Source of the DNA: Rhizopus arrhizus
Lineage: Eukaryota > Mucoromycota > Mucoromycetes > Mucorales > Rhizopodaceae
NCBI GenBank assembly: GCA_024220505.1
Contig: JAKZZE010000012.1
Coordinates: forward strand, 434,001-498,000
Length of the DNA stretch: 64,000 bases
Direction of reading: 5' to 3'
Position 1 is the stretch's first letter. Each line of letters starts with the position of its first letter. Below the pieces are notes generated by a model. That model was not told the origin of the DNA and did no database searches. It was given only the letters and a program-made list of their open reading frames with translations. Below are positions 35,563-47,280 of the stretch, one piece after another. A program made the position numbers and the translations under genes.

Positions 35563-37317
35563 ATGATAGATGTCACAGTCAATTCACAGCTGATTACATC
35601 AACTACTGAATCTGTAAAAGAGCAATCATTGAACAATGATAACGCAGTGAATATGCTATTGGCAAAGCTTGATGAAGGAACACAAACAGTAATGAATTTG
35701 CGCTCCATTTTGACCTTAAAAACTGCCGAATTGAATGAATTATTGGCACAACTCGAACTTACAAATCAAGCCATCACGACTGTTGAATCTACCACTGCCC
35801 AGATAGAGGCAATGTTGAAGGATCTTGGGTTATCTGATTCAGCAAAAGAAAGCTTGTTAATAAATGCTGGAGCATGTCTTGATTCGGCTATTAAGTCTGC
35901 TTCAGTCATTTACAATAACAATAATAATAGCAACAACAATAGTAATGCTAAAGGAACCATTGTTCGACGTCCTTCAACTGCCAGTACACATAGTAATGGA
36001 GTTGATACAGTTAGCTCAACAGAAAAAAGATTCGTAAGACACAAAAGAGGGAGACGAGGGAGAAGAAAAAGGAAATTTAATAATTTGAATAATTATTAGA
36101 GTAATGCTAGATTGGCAACAAGAATAAGATATAAGCCTGATACAAAACACATTTTAAGAAAATTGAATGATTTACTAAGAGAATTGGAATTAGATTCCGG
36201 AAAGTTCTTTGCAAGTCTTGGTACTACAGGTACTTTTTTTTTATACAAGCATATGATGTTTATGCATGAAGACTAAATATTTTCCTATTTAGATGATTAT
36301 GAAGTGTTACAAAAAGCCTATGTTGATCTTGATATTGCAAAGACTATTTCGTTATCCGCTAAGAGTAATATGAAGAGAAGAAATATATTGATCAGAAGCG
36401 CAAGAAGAAGAAATAACTTAGATGGGATTAAAACTGTATAGTTACCATAAAAATGATGGGATCAGTATAAACTCACAGAAATATTTTTAATTAGCTGGGA
36501 GATAAAATTAGAGAAGGTGTATCTCTTTGGATGACTTATACAAAGAATGCCCCATTGCTAATTAATGGTGAAGATATTATTACAGTTTTGGATCGAGAGG
36601 ATAGCTCTTTGGCAAAGAATGTAAGATAAGCATACATTATCAATTATTTTATTTAACGTGTCTACTATATAGTCAGCAACACCATCTTCACGTGTATCTT
36701 ATGATGATAAATACAGCAATGCCTCAATGACACCTTCATCTTCTGGACAAACTAAGACAGTCAACTTGAGATACAGCTTATCCAACGAAAGCACGACTTC
36801 TTCAAAAGCAACAAAGCATGTTAGAACGCCATCCGTTGTTACCAAGACGACCGAATCTGCTAAAGAGACATCTATTCCTTCTCCAGTGCTATCACCAATC
36901 AGTACTACAATAGCAGCTTCCAATAAAAAGACTTTCCGCCCATCAGTCGGACCCCGATTGACTCCTGTAAAAGCTAATATTGGTTTACCACGAGTCAGAA
37001 CCACCTCTGTTACTCAACATCATGCCAAACCTTCTATTTCTCCATCATCGCCTAATAAGAATATAGCAGCCGCTATAGCAGTTCACAACATGAAAACACC
37101 TACGAAATCACCTTCTACAGTGACAACAAATCAAAAGAAACCAACACCTAGCGCTTCAACTCTCACCTCATCTGAATCTACGGAAACAGGAAAGAAATCA
37201 TTATTAAAGCCTCCCTCACAACGTGGACCTGGTTCAACATTAAGATTAAGAAGTATGTTGGCAAAGCGATCATCAGCATTGAAACCTCCTACTGCAGTAA
37301 ATACTCAAAACGAATGA
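35563..37317 (+). CDS. Kar9-like coiled-coil protein with EB1-binding-type motif
   Basis: Five exons splice in frame (35563-36030, about 36101-36229, 36294-36437, 36494-36620, 36673-37317). The N-terminal ~150 residues are helical (NLRSILTLKTAELNELLAQL). A second helical region follows (RIRYKPDTKHILRKLNDLLR, GDKIREGVSLWMTYTKNAPL). The last ~215 residues are basic, Ser/Thr/Pro-rich and disordered and contain ETSIPSPV, a match to the S/T-x-I-P motif that binds EB1 at microtubule plus ends. This layout resembles the fungal karyogamy/spindle-positioning protein Kar9. The family call is an inference from layout and should be held loosely. Confidence 0.45.
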
Positions 37318-37539
37318 TGATCTTTCTAGCTTCTCTTCTATTATGATTTTTTATATTGAATATTCCCTCGTATTTTTTATGACGCTTATGCTATGTATAC
37401 TTTTTTTTCTATCACATCTTTTTTAAGAAAAAGAATTTAACTTATTTTATACATACCCAGTGCATTGTTTTTACTATTTTGTTTACAGAGAAATGACATT
37501 ATGAAACTATATACAGTATTTATTTATTTTTTACTTTTG

Positions 37540-39823
37540 TTAACATTTAGACTGTGAATCTTGTAAATAAGGTGCTGTTTGGATTCGTGAAGAACCAAGA
37601 ACAAGATGTCCGAATAACTCTGTATCATACAAGAATCCAATGCTATTAAAGTTGATGTTTTTAAAATAATCAGACTCTGTCGATTTCAGCTGATCATGCA
37701 TTACTTGTGCATTATGCAAGCGTTCCTGTGCAAAATAGTGATCATGCTGATTGTAAGGCGTTGTCGAAGATGGCAAGTCTTGGGAGAAAAATGTAGTTTT
37801 GGATATTTGCTGGCTTTGATTATCTGTCTGAGAACGGTTACTTTTGTATTTCTCATGAGCGACTAGTAGCTTTTTAATCACATCGGCTAGGTTCTTACAA
37901 CTCAACCAGTATGGTGAAAGTCTCTATTTGAAAAGTTTAATAAAAAGTATTTCGTGATTTATATTACCTCAATAAATTCATGTAAAATTGTCAAACCTTT
38001 TTGACACTTTTCTCCATCTTTGTCGATATCTGAAAAGGCTGATGCCATGAGAAAAGTAGCCAAAACATAAACCAAATATCCAATATAAGGTGACATATTA
38101 TGGCCACAAACATCTTTCATAGCACCAAAGATATCTATGGCTATATCTGCACACTTATAGCAGATCTCGAGGCCTCTTTGTATCTTCGTTTTTAATTCGT
38201 CTGTCATTGCCGTTTCATAGTATACTGCATTAGTGTAAGCTAAACTTCCTCTATGAAGTATGATCATACTACAACACCACATAGTATGGCAATTAAGCCA
38301 AACTGCCAAATGTTGAGTATCTGCAAACTTTTGATGATATTTTAAGTTCTCCTCTGTAAAATGGAATTTTTCAGGTAAACTTTTTTGCCATGAGCAAAGT
38401 TGCATATCAAGGTTTCTGTACTCGGCAATGGGTGGCCATAGAGCCTTGTCATTTTGTCTATGATTGGACATTTTACTCATCCACCTGTTGACTTGACCAA
38501 ATTTCTCTATGCATGTTATGTAATGCTTGGTGATATTTAAAAGTGAATCCTCATGGATTGGATATCCGTAAACGTCCCTATGACAATCTGGCTCTTTAAG
38601 TAGAATAATTTCTGCCAGAGTTGTAGTATGAGCATCATAATCAGCCTGGCCAACGCATTGAATTCGGTGGGTCCCTGCGCTGGTTACTCTAGAGAGAATA
38701 ACTCAATTAAAAGAAAACTACAACCTATCTACGTCACATACTTGTCAAGCATAAAGCAACTCCAAAATATTCGGCGTCGCATGGCCATTGCAACAGCGTC
38801 GATCGAACCATCCTCAGTATGTATGGCTGTACTTAATATTTCTTCTTTATGGTAGCTTAACTCTCTACAAAGCCTGAAACGAAATTGTAAATTTAATAGG
38901 GTTTTCAATCAGGTTTCTTCTGACTTTTTAACAACAGCTTACCTAATGGCTATATCTGCATATATCCAGGACCTACATTGATATGTTAAATGGATCCAAA
39001 GCATATGTACAATATCCTTACATTGAACCAGAAGCACGACCATATTCAACACAAGACATAATGCCCCAAAATTGGATGTTGGCCATGGTTGGCTGAAGCA
39101 TATTATTGTCTACTAAAGACAACGCCCTTTTAACAAATTCTTCTCCTGCCAAATAAGGTGAACTTATATGAATAGAAGAATGGCTCGAGAATCTATAGAC
39201 CATTGAATGGGTAAGTCTACTATAAGCTTTCTTTTACCTCGCACTGATTGCCATAATACTATAAAGCAGAGGCCGTGATATAGTCCTATTCTTAATGCTG
39301 GTTTTTAGAACAGCTTGATTTAGAAAGGGAAGAAAATGATTGAAATGCTTAAAGAATATATTAACAAGATGATTCACAATCTCTAATGGTGGCAGATCAT
39401 CTATTAAATATGACTATAGTTTTAGCTATTTTTTATTATGAAATTTTGTGAAAAAGAGTAAATAATTTGCTGTTAGAAATACCTGAATAAGCTCTGATAG
39501 ATGAGAGACTATTGAGCATTAATTTATCATTGTATCCCAGCATTTTTTCCATTTGAGCAAGCTTATGCTCTAAGCTCTGTACATATCCTTTACGTGGACC
39601 TCTCTTCTTACTTTCCACATACTCACATACAATACCAATCTGTTGACAATTAGAGCAATGGGGCTGCTGGCCATCACATCTTATCTATGCCGTATTATTG
39701 AAACTGTCATTTATGTTTCACTCATACACACACCACAATAGCTCCATTTACCTTTTTCTTTCTGCAATGGAGGCAAGCTTGAGAGATCCTTAATCTTTTA
39801 TGAAAAGAGCTTGATTGGTTCAT
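37540..39823 (-). CDS. Zn2Cys6 transcription factor with fungal-specific middle homology domain
   Basis: Starts at 39823 (MNQSSSFHKRLRISQ). The first two exons encode the binuclear cluster CLHCRKKKIRCDGQQPHCSN with the C-x2-C-x6-C ... C-x2-C-x6-C spacing completed by CQQIGIVC, then a basic linker and a short coiled coil for dimerisation (GYVQSLEHKLAQMEKMLGYN). Further exons carry the fungal_trans domain (SALRLVDNNML-type helices near 39100; WLNCHTMWCCSMIILHRGSL; GYLVYVLATFLMASAFSDID). The protein ends in a Gln/Ser-rich tail. It is a nuclear DNA-binding regulator; target genes cannot be inferred. There is no obviously co-regulated cluster next to it. Confidence 0.85.
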
Positions 39824-39903
39824 AAGAAAAGTAAAAAATGGAAGAGAGAGAAAGAAATGTGTTGATACCTTATTTTATTTGTGCCAAATTACATTATTTT
39901 CGC

Positions 39904-41052
39904 CAACTTTAGGAAAAAGTTAGCTGATCTTGAAAAAAACGTTTAAACCATCTTTTAATATTAGCCGAGATACAAAAAAAAAAAAAAAAAAAAAAAAAGA
40001 GAGAAAGTGGGGCTGACAGCAACTTTGTCAGTCTTCTTTAAATGTACATGGTTGACCAATTTCGTTTTCTTAATTTAACAACCACTTTTTAACGCTTATT
40101 CGCTCAAGATCAAATGTTCTAGCATATTTAAAACCTGCAGAAATACCAGCGCATTACTGTTATATATTTTGAATCACATACTTAATTTAATGGATAAAAG
40201 GGGTTCTCTAGACACCTTTAACAATCTATTTTTTCTAATTATTGTTCTTTTGTTATCCTTACTTTGTTGGCTAAACAAAAGCATTTGTTTGCTTACTTAG
40301 TAGATAATATAACGAATTCAAACATATCGGATAATTTTTTAAAAGGACTTATGCTCCTTATATAAACACAAGTTTGATGGACTATATTTTTTAATTAAGC
40401 TAGTTATGCCATCAAAAGCTTATAATGAATTCTAGTAATTCATGTGCTCATGAGTAGTGATTATAGTAGGATTACAATTACTTGACCACACTGTATTGAT
40501 ATCTGTCATCAATGAACTATATGACAAGTAAGCCAAGGTTTTTATCAAAATTAAAGGCTCCAAAAGTCACCAAGCTCTTCTTATTTGTAACAACTTGAAG
40601 TTACTTGTGAAGATGTTTCTTCAAATGCTCAAACATACGACAAAGATCTTCTTTAATCAAGTTAGTTGATGCCTTTAATAGCTTGATTTTGCCATAAGTA
40701 ACTTCATAGCTATCAATAGCGCTGATGATGACATATAAAACAGTATCTTAACAAATCACATTCTTGTCATAATAAATAAATCCAACGCTTTGACGCTTTC
40801 TAATTCTTGTTACTGTTGCTTCTGCTTTTTATCTATATTAAGAATGTTTAAAGTATAGACATCCTTTATTTATTTTTCCTTTCTTTCTTCCTGAACGTAT
40901 CCTATTGGCTAAATGTTTTTAACCCGGTAAAGACAGTTTAACACACAAATTAACAACTTGCAACATAAATATTTTATTTCGGCTAATATTAAAACGATGA
41001 AATGATTAAATATCCTTTTTCGAGATCAGCTAACTTTTTCTTAAAGTTTGCA
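39904..41052. mobile_element. 1.15-kb non-autonomous element with ~70-bp imperfect TIRs
   Basis: The left end (39905-39975: AACTTTAGGAAAAAGTTAGC...) and the right end (40976-41050) are inverted repeats with scattered mismatches, both closing on TTTTAATATTAGCCGA. The interior has no coding capacity and includes a run of about 28 A near 39970. It separates the Zn2Cys6 gene from the PCMT gene and its right end lies about 40 bp beyond the PCMT stop. Family unknown. Confidence 0.65.
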
Positions 41053-41091
41053 AATGATTTCTGAAAATAGTATATTTAACCGTATGACTAC

Positions 41092-42134
41092 TTATTCGTC
41101 ATATTGATGAAAGCCTCGCTGAGCTTTTGCATCGGTCAATGGAACATACTGTACGCCCAACCATTTCTTTTCATGAACATTACCATCAGCATCCTTATCA
41201 TAGATCATTATTGATTGTGAGTACTTTCCAACTGGTATGAATAACCTTTTATAACAAAATCAACCAACTTGAAAATACTATCTTTTGATGTATACCTTCC
41301 AGGCGATTTTAATTGATCAATAAGCCTTGTAGGTGTTGTGGGTGCAGCAGCTCCTACATGTCTTTTAAAGAATAAGTTTTTTTTTTTTTTTTAAAGAAAA
41401 TATTTTAATTACATGCAATCATATGGTGCTTCTTTTTCATAACCAACTCTTCCATCACCTTCAACCAATTCAAGTCTGTCTGAATCAATCCAATCTTCAT
41501 GGCTCTTTTGAACATTACGTTTAGATGATTCCACTAATTCAGATATATGCTCAATTCCAACTACTTTTCCAGTATCTCCTACCTAACAATAACAAGTGGG
41601 ATTTCTCTCTCTCTCTCTTCACGAGCTATTTAATTATTTACCATAGCAGCCATACATGCTGCCAAATAGCCTGAACCAGATCCAATATCAAGTGCTATAC
41701 ATAAAAACTATTAAATAATATTTATTTTGAGACATTGTGTATACCTTTCATTCCAGGCTGAAGAAAAGGTTCGAGTTTATCCAGAGCATATCCATGCATA
41801 TGTCTATTTTATTAATGCATGTATACTTGAAACATAAAAATAGATCTTACGGCGCAGAAATAGTAGCACCATATCCAATAGACTGTGGACTATCTTCATA
41901 TGCATACCTGGGACAATAGTCCTTTCTATTGATATCATATTAAAAACAAGTACTGAATGATTTCTAAATTAAAACCTGTCAATAGCTTTCATTGCAGCAA
42001 AGACTCTTTGGTTAGTGATTATACCAGAGTCCAATAAATTTTTAACGAGTTCAAGATTTGTCTCAGCTAAATGAATAAGTGTAAATTAAATCATAATAAA
42101 GCTATTCTAAATTACCAGAGCATCTCCATGCCAT
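41092..42134 (-). CDS. Protein-L-isoaspartate O-methyltransferase
   Basis: SAM-dependent enzyme that methylates isoaspartyl residues in aged proteins so they can revert to aspartate. Start 42134 (MAWRCSGN). Short exons splice to [60 protein letters not shown], then the SAM-binding motif [57 protein letters not shown] and the C-terminal VQYVPLTDA. All PCMT signatures are present in order at normal length (about 230 residues). It is divergent from a DJ-1 gene with 173 bp between starts. Confidence 0.94.
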
Positions 42135-42166
42135 TGTGTCAAGTAATAAAATTAAGAAGGAGCAAA

Positions 42167-42197
<31 letters not shown>

Positions 42198-42307
42198 AAA
42201 AAACATTAAAGTTTGCATGAATGACGTTACTTTTACTTTAAAATTTAAAAAGGCTTGCGAAATTTTCTTTTTTTTTTTTTTATATTTTTCAATAGTAGTA
42301 ATAAAAA

Positions 42308-43089
42308 ATGTCACCAAAGAAAGCTGTTGTATTTTTAGCTGAAGGCGCAGAAGACATGGAATTTAGTATTAGTGGTAAGGAAGAAAGGCGTTATTTCGTG
42401 AAAAACAAAAGTATTTAATGTGCATACAGTGGACGTCCTACGTCGTGCTAAAATTGAAGTTACTGTTGTTGGTGTTGATATCAGTGGTGATTATGCAACT
42501 TGTGCTCGAGGCATTAAAGTAGTTCCTGATACAAAGCTTGATAAAATTAGCCTGAAGGCTGTAAGTGTTTCATTCCTGACATACGCGTAAAAATACTTAA
42601 CGTTATGATAGTCAGAGTATGATGTTGCTATTGTTCCAGGCGGTGCTGGTTCTGCAAAGACATTGGGTGCGCACAAGGGAGTACATAAAATACTCATGGA
42701 ATTTTATGAACATGCGAAGCTTGTCGCTTTTATTTGTGCTGGTACCCTTGTTGCAAAGGAAGCAGGTATTCCTGCTCATCATACTGTTACCTCATTCCCT
42801 GGTGTTAAAGATCAATTGACTGGTGGTAAAGCATTAACATAAATACAAACTTATTAGTTCTAACTAGCAAATAGTCTACACTTATTCTGAAGACAGAGTT
42901 GTCGTAAGTGACAATGTAATTACTAGTCGTGCTCCTGGAACAGCCTTCTTATTTGCTTTAACAATTGCTGAGAAATTAGTAGGCTCTGAGGTAAGAAAGA
43001 GATCAAAGCATTACATCACTCTTATATTAATCTCATTATAGATCGTTGACACAGTCAAGCATGATTTATTAACCTTACCTGAATTATAA
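42308..43089 (+). CDS. DJ-1/PARK7-like protein (DJ-1/PfpI superfamily)
   Basis: Five exons encode about 190 residues. The N-terminus is [20 protein letters not shown], with the conserved glutamate (AEGAEDMEF) that holds the active-site cysteine. Then come [37 protein letters not shown] and the nucleophile elbow [16 protein letters not shown] with its cysteine, then [10 protein letters not shown] and [20 protein letters not shown]. This is the DJ-1 layout rather than the larger PfpI protease or glyoxalase Hsp31 type. Proposed roles are oxidative-stress sensing and glyoxalase/deglycase-type repair; the latter is debated. Its leader contains a T-rich tract ending 20 bp before ATG. Confidence 0.93.
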
Positions 43090-43527
43090 TTAAACACGTC
43101 CTTATTTACATGTGAATGAAAATTGCCTTTTTTTTTTCTGTACGAATGTGTATATGTGTCCTATTTTAATATGTGTTGTAAACATTATTTTATTTGACAG
43201 TTACTTTGCATGCATGAGTTCACTTTTTTTTTTGCCCTATTTTCGTACTACTTAAACTTTTTTTTTGTATTAATAAGCTCCCTTTATTTTAACAAAGCAA
43301 AACAACTTGTTTTTTCTCTGTTTTCGTAGCAAACTAATATCACTTACACATGCAGAGTATCTAAAGAGATATAAAAGGCATGGAGCTACAAGACACGGTT
43401 AGAAAGCAACTCACTGCTGTCAATACTAAAGAAAAAAGAAAAAAGCAAAAATACGGAAAATAGTTATTTTTATAAGAATTGAACAAAATATTACAAATTA
43501 AAAAAAAAAAGGCGAAAGAGAGAACTT
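43090..43527. other. Convergent intergenic region
   Basis: Downstream of both the DJ-1 gene and the G gamma gene. T-rich runs and no coding frame. Confidence 0.6.
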
Positions 43528-43806
43528 CTACATTAAGACACAACCACATCCAGCTGTTGGTTCAATAAATGGATCAGGATTACGACTACCCCATACAGAA
43601 GGTACCATCATATCTTGTGTAGTCTGGCAATATTCAATCATACTATTACAATCAGATTAATAACACTGCATAATATTATATGTTGATATTTACGATTTAC
43701 TGGCTTCTGAAATTGGCACACGGGATATTTCTAATTGTTCCTTTAATTTGATATTAAGTTCTAATAATTTTCGAAGCTTTGTTTCTGATATAGCTTGCTT
43801 TGACAT
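43528..43806 (-). CDS. STE18: Heterotrimeric G protein gamma subunit
   Basis: Two exons give about 74 residues: MSKQAISETKLRKLLELNIK, LKEQLEISRVPISEASKS, then MIEYCQTTQDMMVPSVWGSR and NPDPFIEPTAGCGCVLM. The N-terminal helix forms the coiled coil with G beta, the NPF-like motif is present as NPDPF, and the protein ends in a CaaX box (CVLM, predicted farnesylation) preceded by another cysteine two residues upstream (palmitoylation candidate). It acts at the plasma membrane in receptor signalling. The gene is too short and split to stand out as an ORF but all parts match. Confidence 0.88.
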
Positions 43807-44107
43807 TAAAGAAAATAAAATAATAAAAAAAAAAGAGAGAAACAGAACAAAACAACACCAAAAATGCCTAAAGCGAAAAAAAAAAGAGAATTAGGAGAAA
43901 AGGGGAAAAGAGAGAGAGAGAAAGTTGAAGGAAGCTTAGATAGGGAGACAAAACTAAATCACACAAACAAATAAAAAACATTTTACTCCTTAAAATCCAA
44001 ATGTCACAATTTACTCTCCTTTATGTCTTTTTTTTTTGTACCCCTTTTTCTTTATCGTTATTCTTTTTTATTGTAAAGAACCTTTTAGGAATCCTATATA
44101 TACACAT

Positions 44108-46007
44108 TTAGGCATCTACATGCACACTTTTATTCCGTACACTTACAATAAACCTATCAGGCATAGCAATAGGTGCTACCAGTGACCATATATAAATCAA
44201 ATGGCATATCCAACCAGATACAACCTTCACCCAAACAGCTGTATAGCTTTGTCCAATACGAACAAGGTCACCACCATCATTTCCTAAAGTGTCTTCGAAT
44301 CGAATTGTGTTCCTATACATACTCTGTTTAATACCTAATAATATTATTAATACTTTCTATACCAATTCGTCAAGACCATAGATATATACATTGCTGCTAT
44401 AGCAAATACAAAATGAAAGAAAGAATAATTATAGAGTGATCCATATTTTTCGTCATCTTTATCATTCATGTTATCAAACTCATCATCTTCATCATCTTCA
44501 TAGAGTACAGATCGAGGCAATGCACTATTCATTTGCGTAAAATTCTCTGCTTTTTATAACTAAATAATAAATTTACCCTGCTTCAACTGCTGCAATTAAG
44601 TGCTCTCTACCCGAACCTTGAGTACTCATGCGTTTCACACCTGCTTCCACTTGATTTGGCATCAAAGGTACAGCACTCGCTGTATCCAAAGGCTCATAAC
44701 TATTTCCTAACTTTGGTCTACCATTTGAGGATTTACTACTAATGAATGCTCCATCCTGAGTGGCCGCACGACTGGTAGAATAAGCAACGGCCAAAAATGT
44801 AAAGATGGCACCCAAGACAATCGAGGTTGTTTGAGGACCAATCGATCTACGTAGTGGATTACATTCTTTATCATTAGGCTCATTAGCAACAGCAGACAAG
44901 ACAAGATAGGTACAGTAGATGACAACAATGGAGGCCTGAGATAATCCCGATTTGGGATTGGCTTCTTGAATCTTTGGTGAGACGCACAAAACAGTGACAA
45001 GCAGACAAAGAATCATGTTCAATGTGACAAAGAATTGATTTAAAGAACAGCCATTTGTAGCAAAAAATCCATACATGATGCCTGTCAAAGTGATTGCACC
45101 TGAAAACATCAACAATGTTCCACCTAATAATAATACATATAAATATCATCCCCTATGTACAATGCTTTCATTCAGTTTTACCAATTAATATATTTTTCCA
45201 TAAAGTAGAATCTTCCATTTCATACTTTTCCATGCACTTTTCCGTCCAACTGTGTGCAAAATCCACCAATAAAACAAGTCCAAATAGAATGAACACGGCC
45301 GCACCAAATAAGGCCAAGTAATTTCCCCAGACCATAAAGAATCCACTAGGAATAAAGAATGAAACAATCACCAAAATAATCCAAGCAAGAATCTTGGGTC
45401 CCCACCATCCATTTTGAATAGCTGCTCTCTTTTGTCGACTATCATGCACACCAATCAATAAACAACCAAGTATGGCATGAAATAAGACAAGTGCAAATGA
45501 CACACGATGAACCTACAGAAAGTGTTATGAATTCGGGAGCTTCAGAACCATTTTTGTTTCTTACGCCAATCACTCCATAGCAACTTCCTTCTTTACAATC
45601 AAACTTCATATAATCTAAAGTCAAATGCTCTAATCTTTTTATTGCCCAATTAGATAACATGAGCCAAGCTAGCTATATAATACATTGAGCTTTTTTTTTT
45701 GTGGAAAATTATGTTAACAACATACAATGGAATTAAATAAGAATATAATCTATACATAGCATAAGTACATGCGAAAAGCTAGATAAAGTTTAACCAACTT
45801 ACTGCATATCCAATACGAGTTGCAATAGAATTATTACAATTGCAGCTGTGTAAATTCTTAGTTCATGTATCATTCTTGGCATTGTATATATTTATATATA
45901 TACCTTTTAAAGGCTAATGAACAAGCTGCTGCTGAAAAACAACTTGCAATCCAAGTTCCAATTGAACTTAGTGCTGGTAATGCTATACAACTTAAAGCTG
46001 CACCCAT
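44108..46007 (-). CDS. TMS1: Serinc/TMS1 family membrane protein
   Basis: Multi-pass membrane protein of the serine incorporator family. The family was proposed to feed serine into membrane lipids; scramblase activity is the better-supported view today. Start 46007, MGAALSCIALPALSSIGTWI, with the typical cysteine-rich first helix and CNCNNSIATRIGYA. Later exons carry DCKEGSCYGVIGVHRVSFAL, RAAIQNGWWGPKILAWIILV, SFFIPSGFFMVWGNYLALFG, DFAHSWTEKCMEKYE, then many helices, an acidic loop (DDEDDEFDNMNDKDDEKYGS) and YNYSFFHFVFAIAAMYISMV before the last helices. About ten helices. A T run of ~32 nt on the coding strand ends about 13 bp before the start codon. Confidence 0.93.
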
Positions 46008-46015
46008 TATTACTG

Positions 46016-46056
<41 letters not shown>

Positions 46057-46123
46057 AAAAAATTCCAAGTTTAGGGGGAAAAAAAATGTTGCATGAATAA
46101 ATTTATTTTTGTCTATTATTTTA

Positions 46124-47280
46124 TTACTGCTTCCAAGGCAAGTAGCCACCATATATTGTATTATCTGATGGACAATAGTTTAAGAGTGGAGCAAGCGCTG
46201 GACAAGAGAATGTATATGCATGTCTATAGTGTAGACTATTGATTAATATACCAATAATTGCATTATATATCAGTAAACAAACCTTCTTCTAAAAGGATTT
46301 CTGTTTATCTTCTTTTGCTTTAATGTTCCATGGCAGCCATAAATATCGCTTAAAAAAGGTTTCAATGAGTTTTCTAATTCTCCTTTTTCACGTTCAACTG
46401 GATCTCCAACTACTGGATCGATGCCAACGTAATTAAATCTAGTAACCTTTAATATAATATCAATAGAGAGTAATTTATATTACTGCTTAATAGGGTATCC
46501 AATAGCCAATCTGTGAATATCTTCAAATCTTTGTCTTTTGAACTCAAATCCAACTACAGTCACTTTTGAAGGATAGCTTCCAGTCATCTCAGCAAATCGA
46601 CACATTGAAAAAAGTAGATTTTCATGAGAATCCTTTGCAAATTCTTCTGTAATCATTCGTTTCTTTAAATGCTCATCATCAATCAACAGTTGCGCTATAC
46701 TCCAGTAAGAAAATGATTCAGATATAGGCCCAGCGTGAGGCCGTGTTTCTCCACTAAATAATATATAAGCCTGCTTTCATCTCTTTCTCCAACTTGGCTG
46801 CTTTTTTTTTTACCCAGAAAATATTAAAACAGCATTATGATCTTGCTTTAAGATATCTATTCCTTTCTTAATATGTTCAACAAATGTCTCTACTTGACCT
46901 CCTCTTTGATAGGGTTCCAAAATCCAGTTGGAATCATCTAAAAGTTCTTCCACTTCTTGCGGCCCTGTATAAATCGCATGTCCAGCCACAATGATAGCGT
47001 GTTGACTGGAAGATAAGGGTAAAGGTGGTAAAAGTTCTGGACTGCTAACTGCAGAACCTATACGAGATTGTCTATTATGTTGGATGATGTTGAGAAAGAA
47101 GCTAAAGGAGAGGATCAAGAGAAGAAGGATGATGGGTAGATGTCGCTTATTGGCCCATCTTTTCCAAATGTGTGCATTACTTTGTTGTTGTCCGCTGATG
47201 AAAGAAGCAGTATCAATATGAAGAGGTAATAATGGCTTTCTTTTTGAGTTGTTACTACTACTGATACTGTTACTATTCAT
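46124..47280 (-). CDS. DUF218-domain type II membrane protein
   Basis: Three exons encode about 310 residues. There is a short cytosolic N-terminus, one signal-anchor helix (HLPIILLLLILSFSFFLNII) and a lumenal DUF218 domain: HAIIVAGHAIYTGP, AVLIFSGGETRPHAGPISES, FAKDSHENLLFSMCRFAEMT, then SKVTVVGFEFKRQRFEDIHR. It ends in fungal-specific GELENSLKPFLSDIYGCHGT and NPFRRRHAYTFSCPAL. The GGETR and SxN-type motifs are those of the YdcF/SanA fold. Biochemical function is unknown; the fungal type II form probably faces the secretory lumen. An ~24-nt T run lies about 6 bp upstream of the start on the coding strand. The gene precedes TMS1 on the same strand by 116 bp. Confidence 0.8.
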
